64,000 bases of DNA from Neurospora tetraspora (GCF_033439725.1 NW_026944384.1:1922001-1986000), one strand, 5' to 3'; counted from the stretch's first letter, positions 1 through 13,912 are shown. Notes: generated by a model not told the origin, from the letters alone. Numbers and translations: made by a program.

Positions 1-2927
1 ACGTCCATCCGAACCCGATCCATGAAGGGATTTCCGTGGTAGAGGAAGTCCGTCCCGAGGAATCGGTCGGCTAACTGAGGAGGAGGAGGAGCACGTGAAA
101 ATGTCGGGGAACTTTGTTGGGTCTTCCTTCAACTAGACCCTGCCGTGATAGGCTTTCGGTTTGTGAATCTGTCTGGTAAGCAGTGCAGTGCAGTTGCTGT
201 GATGTCTGACGAGCTCTGCTCTGTTCACATCACGACCCTTCAGCCCTTTCAAAGACAACACCACAGGTGTGTGGTGCTCAGGCACGCACTCAGCGAGCAC
301 GTGGGCATGCCATTAACACGTGAAGATTGCGAAGAGAAGATCTTTCCTTCTTCGCTTGAGGCCCTTGACAAGACTACCTAAGAGTATGAGCACGTGTAGC
401 TGAAGGTTGCTTGGGGTCTCGGAATATCCATTCCCAGCTGGTCGTAGGGTAGGTAGGGGTTTGTCTTTTCCCGGTGGTCTGGTAGAATGGAGTGTCAGAG
501 ACATGAGGAAAGGAAGAAAAAAAGTTTGCGGCCAGAAACACTCTAGCGGCAGAGCGGCAGTACCAAGAGCCATGCAATGCCGCGAGCTAAAATGCCGCGT
601 GCCCAAACTAATGCGAGACGATGCGAGAAGTCCCCGGAGACGGGGACTCGGAGCAGCTATCTATGCAATCGTTATGCCGAAACGGAGCGAGCTTCGACGA
701 GGTCTCGGCAATAGGTTGGACGGTATGTAGCGCAGCAGCATGTAAGTGGGTAAGTATGTAGGCGAGTGTCATGTTAGAAGGCGGTCAGTACAGCCTGGCA
801 GAGTTATTGTTACTCTGGCAAAGGTCAGCCGCATATTTTGTGAGACCATGAGATGTTGAATAACTGGAGAAGAGACAAGTCGAGAAGAGTCTGGCTCGAG
901 GAGACTACTGTAGAGATCGGCTGGTGCGTACATAGTGGTACATGATTAGGACTCAGCTCAGCTCCCAAGACCTTAGTTAGTGGACTGTTGGAGTCTCATT
1001 GGGTGTCCCGAGCGGCTGGAAGAAAGAGCCCTGGGGAAGGGTTGAAGACTAAATATCGACTAGTAACAGCTTAACCCAGGGTTCTCCTCACAGTCTCTAC
1101 CAACTGCTCAGCCGTCGCGTATCTGATAATCCTTGAGAGCGCATGGAGAGAGCCCAAAACCTCCCCTAGGATCTGTTCGCATTTTCATATGATGATTGCC
1201 GTCGAGAATGCGGGCGTTGTCTCTTGAGATAGCGAGTGGTAAGGGGTGGGAACCATTCTATGAATGGTGAGATGCCGTTGTGTTTCGTTCGCTTGCTCAC
1301 TACCTTCCACATTCCGGTAGTATGGTAAACAGCTCGCGCTCTCTTGTTCAGGGGTGAGTCTAGGTAAGATGGCGCCCCTTATCGATGAGAATATTTTTTT
1401 GTCCGACTGATGGTGACGATCACGAGACTTTGAGGTTATGCATCGCGAATTTCGTGCTCGTTATGGGTCTCTGTCACGACATTTTGGACGTTCTGGGTTT
1501 GGTCTTATCAGATCCTTCGAGTCTGTGGCCCCCCCTGTGTCGTCCTTTTGGCAGCTTTACCCGCTTAGTAAGTCGGCTCGGCTTTGGCTTGGCTTTTCGG
1601 TACACTAGTGTTGGGTAGCGAGCTGTCTTCAACACTGCTGGGCCGGCCGTCGAAATGGTGCGGGCCAGAGATGTATCCTAGCGTGATTTTCTCTTTCTTC
1701 TCTTCAAACGGAACCCTCGTCTTTCTTTCCCCCTTCACATCCCAACTCATCTCCACCGGGGCTTTCTCCGGGCACTAATGAGAAGCAGTGAATGAGACGG
1801 AGCGGGCCTCATTCCGCACTTATTTCTCACGAGCTAGCGGAAAGGAGGTGGGTGGGTTGTGGATGTGTCTCCCTGTTCCATCATTTCACAGGGGATGGCC
1901 CCAACCCAGCTACTAGCTACTCAGCCAGCCCAACCTAACCCAAGTATAACGGGGGTGTGTGTGAACTCCTTCGGCGTACTTTCGGTGATGTAGAACCGAG
2001 TTTCGTGAGAGACAGAAGGAGAGTGAGTAAGGTAATAGGAGAGTGGGGATGGGTGAAAAAGCCACCCTATGTCCACGGGTAAAGGTTGGCCTAGCCAAAG
2101 AGCCAAGAAAAGATCAAGATGGAAGATAGGCCCTCTAACCCGTCTCTGGCACAAACGGGAATTTCTGCTGTTGGTTGAACGGCGGGACACACTTGTTGAA
2201 CGTTCGAATTGCCAACCACAAAAGCCATCCGATCGGGTGTGTCCTCCCTTTTGCCAGAAGTTGTCCCTCGTGCTTTTTAGCCGGCGGAGGAGATCCAGGA
2301 AACCGAAACCGTTGGCACTTGAGAGAGAATAGGGCCCCCCCGCGACCCGCTAACCCGCCAGCTCTTTTCGTGAGCGATTGAGAGCCCTGGCTTCACCGGT
2401 GAACGCAAGCGCACAGACATGTGAGGGTGGTGGTGGTGGTGGAGGCCGGGACTCATCGAGAACGACGGGAATGGGGGACAGACAGGGCGAACGAGATAGC
2501 CTCCTTCAGGAGCTGCCTAGAGAAGAAAAATTTTCTTCAAACCGCCAAAGCGGACCGCGTCGGACCGCTTTTTCTGATACAAAAAAGTAAGCCAACGTGG
2601 GATAGTACCTGTAGTATGTGCCCAACGTGGAACGTGGTGATGGTGAGATGATGGCATGGGAAGGGGTTGAAAGATGGGTCCCCTTCCGGTCCCCCGAACG
2701 GGGGTGCTTGTTAGGTGGGAGCGTCAGCGAGGTGCCTCAACTCATCACGTCCAACATCCCATCCCACATCCCACATGTGCGTCCTGCGTCGTGTGTGATG
2801 AGAAGGTCAGCAAATTCCGGGGAGCGTTCGGCTTCGGTCTTGTTTTCCTTGTCGAGAAAGAAGGAATGCAATCGCCGGACACGTCAGCTGTCAATCACGT
2901 CAGTTCGGTAATCCGCCTCAAACAGCT

Positions 2928-2949
2928 TTTTTTTTTTTTTTTTTTTTTT
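2928..2949. repeat. poly-T run (22 bases)
   Basis: An uninterrupted homopolymer of 22 T in intergenic DNA. It is followed by a further pyrimidine-rich stretch to about 2975. This is a simple repeat, and its length may vary between strains or assemblies. Confidence 0.9.
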
Positions 2950-3716
2950 CCCTTCTTGTTCTTTCCACTTTCCTTTTTGATGCCCTTGTCGCGATGCTAC
3001 CCTTTTATGCGGGACGTTTGGTCCACTTTAAAGCTGTTCGGAGCGATGGCGCGGCGGGAATAGGTAGAAGTGTTAAGACATAGCATATGACCGGATGCTA
3101 TGGATGGTTGCCCTATACGTACCTAAACAGGGTGGTTGTTAGCAATGATATTGTGATATGTAGTTGCATCAAGGAAAAAAAAAAAGCTCTAACGGCCCGG
3201 TTGTGTCGCATCTTCGGTTTTGAGATTCAGTCCTCGGATTCAGTCCTCGATATTACCTTACCACCCACCCCTAACGGAAACTCTCCACGAGCCGGATGTG
3301 TACCCATTGGTCTGTCGTCTCTCATCTCTCTGTTGGATTGAACGTCGTTTGATCGACCCTGCGTGTGGAAATCCAATCGCATCCAAGCCCTCCAAAAAAG
3401 CCGGGTTGGGTGTGTTATGTCTGTGATGCGTACAGTAGCGTGCTGACGACGTCGACAACATTTCTCTTCAACCAACCAACCAACAAGCATCCAAAGAAAA
3501 TTCCCCATTCAACCAATTCACCCACACATACCAAGACACCCTCCACAGATGATCCAAACGGACGGCATCCGGAGGCATTCAGGGGGGGCATTTTATCCAT
3601 GGCATTTTGCGCTTTGAGCCATGTCCATCATTGCTCATTATGCTCATCACCAAGCATGGCCTCACCATTGCTTCCCCATGCTGGTCCATGGTCCATAACC
3701 ATGGGGCTCCATAATA

Positions 3717-3744
3717 GCGGCGGCAGCGGCGGCGGCGGCGGCGC
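3717..3744. repeat. GGC trinucleotide run
   Basis: About nine GGC/GCG units, broken once by an A, in intergenic DNA. No frame across it looks coding. Confidence 0.8.
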
Positions 3745-4296
3745 GGAGCGTTCGGTCACTCCCGCTCTTCGCTCCGGTCTCACCCACCCCGTCCGTCTGT
3801 CCAATCCGTCTTAATCCGTCTCACCATTCTCACGACCCTGCCCATGTTCGTTCCTTGATCTTGATCTTGATCTTGTCTTGGTCTGTCCATCACATCACAT
3901 CTGTATACTTGTAGGTCCGCTTTCGCTTTCGTTCTTTTCTCTCTCCCGGGGCGCTCCCGCCGTGCCGTGACAAGCGCATTTCGTGTCGTATCTTTTTTTG
4001 AGGCGGCAGTGCGGATGGACGTACTTGTATAGAGTGCCGATATGTAGATAAGTAAGTATAGATGATGGGCAAACAAAAATCCAATTGCTCACTTGAAAAA
4101 AAAAAATGGTTGCAGCGGGTGGTCCTAACTGTCCCGCGTCGTCCCGATACCGCCGCCGCCGCCGTCATACCTGCCTGCTTGCCTGTAAATTGTCCTGCAG
4201 TAGCAACAAGCTATTTCAGGAAGCGGCAGTCATGCAAGCACTTGGCATCACGGCCGACATTTTGGGAGTATCGAGCCGCCTTGGCTAAATGTTTTT

Positions 4297-4326
4297 ACAT
4301 ATGTATGTATGTATGTCCATACATAT
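4297..4326. repeat. TATG repeat ending in an inverted ACATA
   Basis: ACATATG followed by TATG units and then a matching CATACATAT, so the run forms a short imperfect palindrome. A similar TATG/TACG patch lies near 4618-4640. Confidence 0.7.
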
Positions 4327-6122
4327 CTCGGTCAAAGATATCAAGCAGTCTGTCTAGAGGTAAGGTACTCTAGTTGTTAGACAAACGGGGGAGGGTTAGT
4401 TTAGTCAGAACTTTCTTTATAAAGGCGTAATGATCTACCTGCCTTGGTTTTTGTTTTGAGGTAGTCATGATGACGGACTTATTTGGCTATCTAGCTATGC
4501 AGCTGTGACAGCCGCCATTGATATTCAGCTAACAAATGCGAAGTGAAGATCAGTGACCGGATGGTAAGTACGTACCCGCCCGTAAACCGCGTAGACCGCG
4601 CCGCGCGGGGCTTTATACATGTACATATGTATGTACGTATAAACATGCGGAGTTCGAGGTTACCAGATAGTTACGAGATGAATAAGAGCTACGAAACTTA
4701 GGATGATAGATAACTAACGATTTCAAAAGGGGAGGACAGTTACTACGTTCTGCTTGGGATACCCAGGCAATCGTACAGCGTGTTCGTAGAAGGTCTGTGT
4801 CCGAGATACTCATCTTGTGGCTCGTTGGCTGTCCCACCACCCCGCAACTTTCAGCTGTAGTGGTCTTTGGTGTAGCTCTGCTATCCCCGTACATGACCAA
4901 GTTGATACCACCGTTGTTATGTCAACGACCCAATCACCAACTCCCATAGAATAAGACGGTGTGCATGCAACAGCTGAGATCGAAAACACACATTGCATTC
5001 AAAAGACCGCTCGGGTATCGACTAATGAACTCAAACAGCTTCTCTTTGGACACTTGGGACAAAGCTGAGGTTCACAGCATCTGCAATACTGAGCTAAAAA
5101 GGTATCAAGCTAGGTAATGGAATCATTCCATGATTTCCAAAATACACGCCCTTGCTCTGTCTCCATCATGGCCACCCTTTGGCAGAGCCTCTTTGCCATC
5201 TACACCCGTTGGCGCATCCAGATGGCATACCATAATCCCCGCTGCGTCCTTGCGCATAGCACTTTCCAGCCTATCCCTCTCCTTTGGTGCCCTTGCCGCC
5301 GTCTTCTCGCTGAGAACGGCCCAGCCCAGGGCCAACCAGACTCTGGATGATATCGCTTCCCCCTCCCAAATGCCCAAGACCGGTATATCTAGTCGCCAAC
5401 TTTCCGTTTAGGATGGGGATATGCAGTTCCTTCTGTGTTGTTGCCCCCCCAAACTCCAAAGAAACCACCCCTCCACGAAAATCGGTGGCCTTGTGAAAAC
5501 CCGAACAAAAGAAAATAAAGAAGATAAAACATGTGTGAAAACAAAGGAGGGAAAGAGTAAAACCAGAAAACACACTTTCTCCAACTACCTGGCCGAGAAA
5601 TTAAACGAGAAAGAAACAGAAGTGAATATGATATTTACGCCCTTTCCCCCATTTCCCACCTCCCGCCAAATCGGATGCCCTCTTTTAAATCGTGCGCCAT
5701 TCGCCATCTGGAGAATTCGGTTACGTCGTTTGTGTCATGTGTGATGAGAAAGTCTGAAATGTATGGAGCGTATGCGAGTGTGTGGGTGGTTGTGGTATAT
5801 GCGCAAGAAATCGCCATGTCTTTTTTTTTCAGTAATGAGTTGTCGTTCGGATACGAGCCCAAATGAGTGCTAGTATGTGACGAGAACACCCGAGTTGATG
5901 TGCCGGCCGTACGTGTTGGGACATATCCGGAGTCCCGGGTCGGGGATATTCGCGCATCGCCCGACGCATTTTGCGCCAAGAACTGGGGGAGGGAAAAACG
6001 GGGTCTGGCTCTGTGTGGGCCGCGGCCGCCCCTCTGGGGCCCCGGAAGGGGAAGCAAGGCAGGAAGTGCGACATTGTTTCATCAGTACCTGGCAAAAGAC
6101 CCAACACCCATTGCGAAAGCGC

Positions 6123-6968
6123 TCATATAATCAAACACTTTCCACGGGGACGCTTGGGCTTTTCTGTCCCACTGTACTTTTCGCTCTTGCTGTTCCCTGA
6201 TGGCGGTAGCATGCGCGGTGCTGATTGTCCTTGCTGTCGCTGTTTTCGCAGCTGCTTGACGACGTCGTAAAAGGCCTTTTCAACATTTGTGCGTGTCTTT
6301 GCCGACGCTTCGGTGAACTCGCAGCCAAGCTCTCGCGCCAAAGCGTGTCCTTCTTGTGTAGAGACTTCGCGCTCCGTTACGCGGTCGCTCTTGTTGCCCA
6401 CTAGCATGATCGGCACGGGCGCGGACGGGTTGGTAGCGGCGAGAGGTGATGCTCCTGGATACGCTGACGGCGACGAGGTTGACTCCTTGACTCTTTGAAT
6501 CTGGTGGTGGAACTTCTTGATGCGCGAGAAGGAGGAGCGTGATGAGATGCTGTATACTAGCACGAAGCCCTCGCCATCTCGGATCCACTGGTCTCGTAGT
6601 GCCGTGTACTCTTCCTGTCCTGCTGTGTCCAGAACCTCTAGCATGCATGCCTGGCCGTCAATGACGACCTGTTTCCTGTAGGAGTCCTCGATAGTGGGAT
6701 CATACTAAATCGTCGAGGTTAGCGATAAGCTGGGAATGCAGGTAGGCGGCTTGTTGGCCAGCCAGCCAGCCAGGGAGGGACGTGAGCAATGCAGGGATAT
6801 GCAATTGCGTAGGCAGATGATCAGCGCGAAGGGAGACGGTTATGAGAAGAGCAGACTCACGGTTTCGACGAAGTGCTCCAAGCAGAGCTGGATGGTCAAG
6901 GCAGTCTTCCCCACGCCTCCGTCACCGAGCACCACCAACTTGTATAACACCTGTTTGTTCCCCACCAT
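6123..6968 (-). CDS. ras-2: Ras-family small GTPase, Ras2/RasB type
   Basis: Two exons, 6861-6968 and 6123-6704, joined across a 156-bp intron with donor GTGAGT and acceptor TTTAG, give 229 residues. Seen directly: P-loop GDGGVGKT at 15-22, switch [10 protein letters not shown] at 37-45 (interrupted by the intron after residue 36), DTAGQEEY from 62, NKSD at 140-143, EASAK near 181, and a C-terminal CAAX box CLII. Ras2/RasB proteins of filamentous fungi are GTP-dependent switches on the plasma membrane that control polarity, growth and signalling. A Ser/Pro/Ala-rich insert at about residues 111-131 precedes NKxD and separates this type from Ras1. Start chosen because it gives the canonical short N-terminus ([13 protein letters not shown]). 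The gene stands alone, with more than 5 kb on each side lacking another gene. Family assignment is firm; the ras-2 name rests on the insert and the filamentous-fungal sequence. Confidence 0.95.
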
Positions 6969-9900
6969 GATGGAGTCTTGCTGTCGTACTTTCGCGGATG
7001 TCCAAATGTCGAGGAAGCTGGAGCAGCACCAAGGAAAGCTTGGATGAGGCGCGGACGACAGATATGAATCAGGGGAGAAGAGCAGTGAGAGCCGGGGCTT
7101 CGCCGCGAGTCGGAATGTGGTGGAATGCGGAAAGTCGTAGTAGTAGTACTAGGTGGTGGTAGTAGTGAGGAGTAGAGGTAGTGTTGTTGCGTGGTTGCAG
7201 AGAGAAGCTCAAACAGGCGCAGCCACGAAGGAGTGGCAATTGGAACAGGCGTTCAGCGACTGAGAAGGGCGGCGGAGATTTGAAGAGTGATCGTCACGTC
7301 GTCGTCGTGATGGTCGTCCTGGATGGTTGAGGTTGAGGTTATGGATTGGGGGGGGAAAGAATGATGTGAGGGAGAAGAATGATAAGAAGAAGAGCAGCCG
7401 GGGGGGGGTTGAATGGCTGCCAGTGGTTGGCAGTGCTACAGTATGTAGTGTGGTTGGGGAGTACGGGTGTCCACCGGGCGGACTCGCGGGCGTGTGAGGT
7501 CGCAGGCCGTGGTAGGTCTGTGCAGTACCTGCCCGGTAGCGACGATACTTCCCAAAGGTACAACTTTCACCTCTTGGCACGACAGGTCTGGCTGGCCAGC
7601 ATGGAGTGGATGGGTAGCAGGACCCAGAGTGGATTGGAGGAGAGCGATTTGACCAATGGGGAGGCTCGACTAGCGGGTAAGCGTTGGATGGGCCCGTGGA
7701 GAATGGGTGTTTATTGTGGGGACCGCTCAACAGGTGGGCGGCTCTGGCCTTCCAGGTTCCTACAGTCTGGCAGCATGGGCTCATCACTGGATGTCCAGTA
7801 CCTGGCCCGACAGGTACCTCCCCTCTGCAATGTGGTCCCAGCGGCCCCTACGGATCCCCCTCCAATAAGCTTTGGGATTTTCCAGCAATGGATCTGGATC
7901 CTCGGCCGACGGGGGTAAGGTAATAATAAAAGAGGTAATGTTAAGAGTTTCGCTTATTTAGTGCAGTGGTTTGTCGAAACAGACTCGGAGGCAGAGCCGG
8001 CGGAAGGAGGATCAGATCGGGATGGGAGATGTCAAGAATTCCGTCGGGTCTTGGGGCTGTCACGATGGCAGTGTACCTACCTCGATGCCTGCCCGAATTA
8101 ATGGGCGAGAGACACCGGTATCACCGCGAAGCCGAGGCGCCCTTAGCCAAAACGTGACTTTTAGCATGCCTACAAGCATAGCTCCATTTGACAGATAACC
8201 CCTTCAAACAGTCTTCGACTTGTTTTTGATTTTGGTGTTCAAGTTGACTATGACCTCGTCCCCGATGTCAACTTTGACTACCGTACCGTCATGACGCCGG
8301 TGGGATGGTCCTGAGAACTCGTGCCAGGCAAACACTTTCGACCTATCTTTATCTCTCCAGACCGGCATCTGACCAGGTGATTGGTCTGGACAAAAAGAAA
8401 GTTGCAGTCCTCTTCCCAGTAAAACTCGAACATGATCATGACCCTCGGAGCCTCCTCAATGGCACTCACTCCCGTTGCCGTGCTTGAAATCACATACATA
8501 CACCATACACACACATCCCTTAGATATGTACACACCTCACATGCATGGCTTGCTGCAACCGTGACCCAAGCGATCTGCCCACTGGTAAGGTAGCCTGTGA
8601 ACTTTTAGGGTGTCCTCGGTCCCACAGCTCCTCCTGTTTAATGATTTTATAGTCCGCCCGTCTCGAGCTCTTTGGGTCTCGACAGTTCTCTTGATTACTT
8701 AGGGGCTAACTACTCCCATTTGGGTCAAGACTCCCGTCGTCTGCCCTGACAATCATAACAGTAGACAAAAAGCGTGCTCATGTAGGACAGCTGCATTGGT
8801 AACGCAGGTAAGGTTGATAGAGCGAGTTGGCCATCCATTGAGAATGCGGCAAAGGCTGGCTCGTTGGCTGGCAGAGCTGTCCACTCTGCGAGAACGGCGC
8901 TTGCGGGACATGGAGCACCGTTCCCATGGCGCCTTTGGTCCGCTCCATTCGCTCCTCCGTCCACTCGCAAACTTATCCCACATTGAGCAAGCGCAGCCAA
9001 TCTGGGTTCGCAGTGGTGACAGTACACGCAGTGTAAGCAGCTTCCCGTCTATTGCCTGGGCTTGGGCGAATCTGGGGCCATACAGCTGCTCAACCTTTGG
9101 ACAACCTTTCTGTGACCCGAACCACGGGATCTGATCCGTTGGCGACACAGGCCATATCTTTTGCATATCTTTTCTTTTCAACACCCAGTCGACATAGTAC
9201 GGACTAGGGACACGGACACACGGAGACACAAGCACAACCTTGGACGCACGCACGGCTCTTCCCCTCCTTGACCTCCTCTTTTGCTCTGCTACTCTGCTCG
9301 TCTTTGCCTCCGTCCTTCCTCGGGCTCAACTGCCATCACAATCGCTTTTTGAAGGAGTCTTTGACAGAACGGGAAGTTCAAGACGGGGCCTGCCTTTTGA
9401 GATCCCAAGCCGGTCTCCTCCCGACGGCCAGACCTTGACCCTGATCATACGACGGATCCCTCATTGATTACGCAGCGGCAAAATCCGTCTTGTTGGATCC
9501 GTAAATGCGAAATGACCCCGTTCCCCGTTACTGTCGGTTTTGGCTTGGCGCCTTGATTTGCTACGCTGTACGGGGGTGCCAACCACGACGCGGAACCACG
9601 ATACGACCACGATAGTACGGCTGACGATACCGGTATCCGGGCCCGAGTGGCAAAGACTTGCGGTAGGGCGGGACGGGGTCATCTGTCACTTTGGTTTTCT
9701 TGGTCCGGGGAAGCGCCTCATGCCACCACGATCACTTGATACCCGCTCAACTGCACTGGCACTTTTTCTGAAAGACAAATGGCGGGTGACGGCGGGGGAG
9801 ATGCAAGACAACTGCCAGTGGGCGAGGCTAAAAAGGCGTGACGCTCGGCACCCAACTACCCAAACCGCCCCCGGAGCGGGTGCCGGTCAGGACCCCCAAA

Positions 9901-12107
9901 ATAACTGAGTGCTGTGCAAGGACGGGAGCCAACGGTATTGAAGCTTCCGAGACGGAGAGGTTGACTACGACACGAAATGCGTCTCGCATCATTCCCAAGC
10001 CTCTTGAACCCCGGCCCGAGCTCGCAGTTGCTGTAATAGGCTTGCTTGTCAGATCTGTTTTCTTGACTCTTCATTCAGTAATCCTTTTGATCCAAGTCCC
10101 TGCCCTACCGTCTTTTCCTGCTTGCTTCAACACTTTTTTTGACCCCATTCCCGTCCCCTGCCCCTCCCTCCACCTCCATCAGCAAAAAGGAGGGGCAACT
10201 GCGAGGGAAGTTGAAGCGAGAGGACCCCGAAAACGCGTGAGAGGTGGACTTTGTTGCATGGTGGCCGCAGCGGCCCCGGCCAAGTGTCCAAAGCATCGGA
10301 TACCCTCCAGACCGGCTACATGCATGAGGTTCCGGGTCAGCACCTTCCTCGTCCTCGACGACCTACCGGGAGGCGGGAAGGTGTGTTGTTGCTTATCGCC
10401 TATCGGTATCGGCTAGGTATCTCGACTTGTACCACTTCCCCTCCCTAGGCTCGTCCCTTCCCCTCGATGGAATGTCTCCAGTCAGGCACATTTTTCAAGC
10501 CAACGAGGGGTTGTTTTGACCTTTGTCTTGATTGAGCTAATGGTCTGCTGGTCATGCTGACTGGAAGCCCATCAACCGGAGGTCCTTCCGCTGTGAAAGG
10601 CATCGTGATCTGCCTTTCCTGTTTTGCATGATGGACCCCGCCGTTGAAAAAACAACCCCAACCTCGTCGACTCGTCATCCTCTTTTCCCCTCTCCGAACC
10701 GTTGCAAAGCCCAATTGATGTGCATTTGATCTTCATCATGTGGGTTCCCAACCCATTGTCAACGCTGGGAGGCGCCTCCATTCACTTCCCAACATTGATC
10801 TCCAGGAGAATGTCTCCCTACCCTAGCGTGTCACACAACAGCCTTACATCTGTTTTAGAAAGTCTGGCATTCGGAGCAGCGACTGACTGGAGCGATTCTT
10901 AACAGCTTGGCACCGCCATATCGAGATTCAAGACCTAGCAGGCCACGCAGTCCGGTGGACATCATATCCATCAGACAAACCCGTTTTCGCGATTCTGGGT
11001 GCTCTTCCCGGACGGAGATAGGATGACCCTATGGAGCCTCCCGGATGGGCATGGGCTATGGCCATTCTTGAGGTGGGATCTCTCTAGGCGAGAAAAGTCC
11101 GTTACGCGACACCAGATGTCGAAGTCAAAGTCATGGCCGCCATGCTGCGTGGACGACAGGCCCGGAACAAAGACAGAAACACCCGACTTTGTCCCCTCCC
11201 ACGCCTCCCTCGCTTCGCTAAACCAACCTCCAACCCACACATTTTTGGTGGTTGTTCCCACTTTAGCCGTCTTTGAGCCTCCATCAGTGGCCCAAAACAA
11301 AACAACCACGCCGACACCCTGGTTCTTTCAAGTCAGTTCCTCAATGTCTACACCGGGTACCCCGGCCGAAGACTCGGGTCCATCGCGCAATTCAAGTCCC
11401 GTTCGGTGATATAGGACGGCGACAGCCAACGTTGCGAACGACTTACAAACGAATTACTTTGTTTCTTTCCTCGTTAGTGGCCCCTGGACAAGCTTGGATA
11501 CCGAGACGCCGCGACGCCTCCTACGTGCTAAAGAGGCATAGATGGGACAGTTGGCAACAAAATGAGGAAAGTAACCTCGTTCGCCTCGTTAACCGATAAA
11601 CTACTGACCTCATCAGGGCGCCCCATCAGGTCGAACAAATCCCTTTGTTGTTGAGACAACCGCCACAGTTTTTGATCAAGTGATCAAATCGCTAACAGGC
11701 GAAACACAAAAAAAAAGACTCACTTTGTTCCACAGTATCTCCTGTCGAGCCCACTCATTTCCTGAAACTTCGATTCAATACTGGGTCCAATGACAATAGC
11801 CGACCTTGGAGCGAGCTCGAGCTGTTGGGACGAGTCGGCGACGAAAAGAAAAGAAAATTGGAAAATTGATTACCCATTTACGGTCAGGTTATGGTCAGGG
11901 GTGCCGAGCCTCAGCAACGCATGGAAGTTCCGCTCTTGACATGGCCGGCTTCATAAGCGTAGTTCCGCGATTGGACATTGGGTTATGATTCTCTATCCGA
12001 TCCCCTGGTTTGGGACCTGGCGGTCTGACACTAGCGGCCCGCCTAAATCGACTATGTACCATTCTTAGCCGACTGTGTGGAGCGCCCCCAACCAACCACA
12101 GGCTAGG
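6969..12107. other. gene-free tract upstream of ras-2
   Basis: No coding gene I can support. The part nearest ras-2 (6969 to about 7400) probably holds its leader and promoter. On the minus strand a 192-codon frame (7209-7787), rich in Pro and Ser, precedes ras-2, but it has no domain and no clear splice link to ras-2. The rest (7.9-12.1 kb) shows only short overlapping frames. The right end stops sharply at the AT-rich tract. Confidence 0.55.
7310..7395 (-). promoter_or_regulatory. pyrimidine-rich tract, possible ras-2 promoter or start region
   Basis: Read on the minus strand this is a CT-rich run followed by CAACCTCAACC-type sequence, about 350-400 bp upstream of the ras-2 ATG. Pyrimidine-rich tracts commonly mark transcription starts in ascomycetes, so this is a candidate core promoter. 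No TATA box or mapped start supports it. Confidence 0.25.
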
Positions 12108-13870
12108 GAATACGTATATTTATTGTATATTGGTGCCCGCAAAATTTATACTAAAGTAATATAGTATAAATACTCGTATTACTGGTGTATATACGAATTA
12201 GCAAGTAATTGAATTAATATTGCCAAAGTAAATTATAGTATTAAGGCTCTTAAAAGGAAGTAACTAACTACTATATAAATACCTAAAATTATTGACCTTA
12301 CTAATTCCTAGCTAAAGGCGCCCGCGCGCACCCCCAACCCCACCTCTTCGCTCGAACTCCTCTATATACAAAAAGTTAAATACTTTAAAGACCGCTGGGA
12401 TAAATTTTTCGACGTTAATAAATTTATTAAGTAAAAAAAGCGATCCCTATCCCTTTTAGTCGCGTCTAATCCTAAGCAAATAGAAGATAAAATAGTAGAA
12501 TCCTCTCTCTAAGCCCTTATAAAGAGGAAATAGAAAGATATTGACGCGTTAATAAAGGATATAAGCGAAATTCTAGTTTACGTCGGGTTTAATATTATTA
12601 TGAAGAAGGTAAATAATTACCGCGAAGATAAATAAATATAATATAATTTAGAATATATTAAGGGAGCGGCGCGTAGCAGTAAGAGTAGTTTAACGGTTAT
12701 AGTAAAGAAAAAGATTATAATAGCGAACGCAAAGGAGAATTATAATTAGAAGGTTAAAGTAGTTCTTACTAATAAAATAGGCGTTTAGTAATTTACTTTT
12801 ATAGTTTCTAACTATAATTATACCTTTAATTCTTCGACCGCTGCCTATTTACTTGCCTAATGCCGTTTCTAGCGTATAAATAAAATTATTTCTAATATTA
12901 TCAAGCTAATTAAATAACTAAAAACGTTTAATTTAAATATTATTTCCGCTATTAAATTAAAATTCCCTAATATTAAAATTATATGTAAAAATATATAAAA
13001 CGTATTAATTAATAAAAAAGTAAAAGTAGTTAGTATCTTTATTCTAATATAATAATTCTTTAATATTTTAATTACAATACTTAGTGTAGTTAGCGAAATC
13101 TTTTGTAAGGGTAGTAGTAATTAAAGACTTATAGAGAAAATTTTCTAAATTTATTTATAATATGTTGATTAATTAAAGAAGAATTTAAAAATATAGAATT
13201 TAAATTGTACTTACAAAGTTAATAAATATAATATACCTTTCTTATAGATATATAGTATTATTACGTTATATATTACTTTTAATATAAAGTATTACCTTCT
13301 ATTTAATAAAAAGGAAGTATACTTTATATAAATTTTAGAATAATTAAGTAAATTATTAACCGATTATAATATTCCTATACTAAAAGTTATCGTTATAAAT
13401 TATAATAAAGTATATAAAAAGGCTTGCCGCGCTATCTTTGCTACTACCTAATACTAGATCTATTTTTAGTATATAATAAAAAACGTTATTTTTAACGTTA
13501 AAAAGAAATAGGAGGGTACATTCGAAGGTATAGCACTAAGGAATCAAAATAGTAATAGTAGCTATCTACGTAACGAATTTCGGATAAATATTAATCCGGC
13601 CAATTAAAATTATATCTCCCGTTAAGTTACTTCCAAACTTCTTAACGACGAAGACTGCGCTCAGTATTTAAAAAATTCCGCCAAGAATACTTATCTCTAG
13701 TAGTTAATTAGGCGGGCACCAAAAGGCTCAAACCGTACGTAAATTGATAACGTTAATAGTATACTAATAGTTTGGACCTTTATAATATAGGCGAATTCTA
13801 AGTAAAATCTTTAAATATAATAGAGGGTATTATTAGTAAAATTCCTTAAGTAGTAGGGTAAGAATCCCGC

Positions 13871-13912
13871 CTCCTCTTCTCTCCCCTCCTCTCCCCTCCT
13901 CTCCCCTCCTCT
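13871..13912. repeat. CTCCTCTCCC minisatellite
   Basis: About four units of a roughly 10-bp pyrimidine motif inside the AT-rich tract, about 55 bp before the nested LTR element. It is a GC-rich island in otherwise mutated DNA. Confidence 0.8.

Larger units (their letters stand above)
1..6122. other. gene-free tract downstream of ras-2
   Basis: I see no coding region I can support in this 6.1 kb. The open frames are short, overlap on both strands, and show no domain or splice-consistent continuation. It holds a 22-base T run (2928-2949), a GGC-rich run (about 3717-3744), a short TTGATC-type repeat near 3856-3874, and TATG/TACA runs near 4297-4326 and 4618-4640. The last few hundred bases are probably the 3' flank of ras-2. 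A lncRNA or the promoter of a gene left of the window is possible but not shown. Confidence 0.6.

Noticed and set aside
5130-5411. 93-codon plus-strand frame with a hydrophobic middle
   Set aside because: No homology recognised, the antisense strand is also open, and no splice-linked extension was found.
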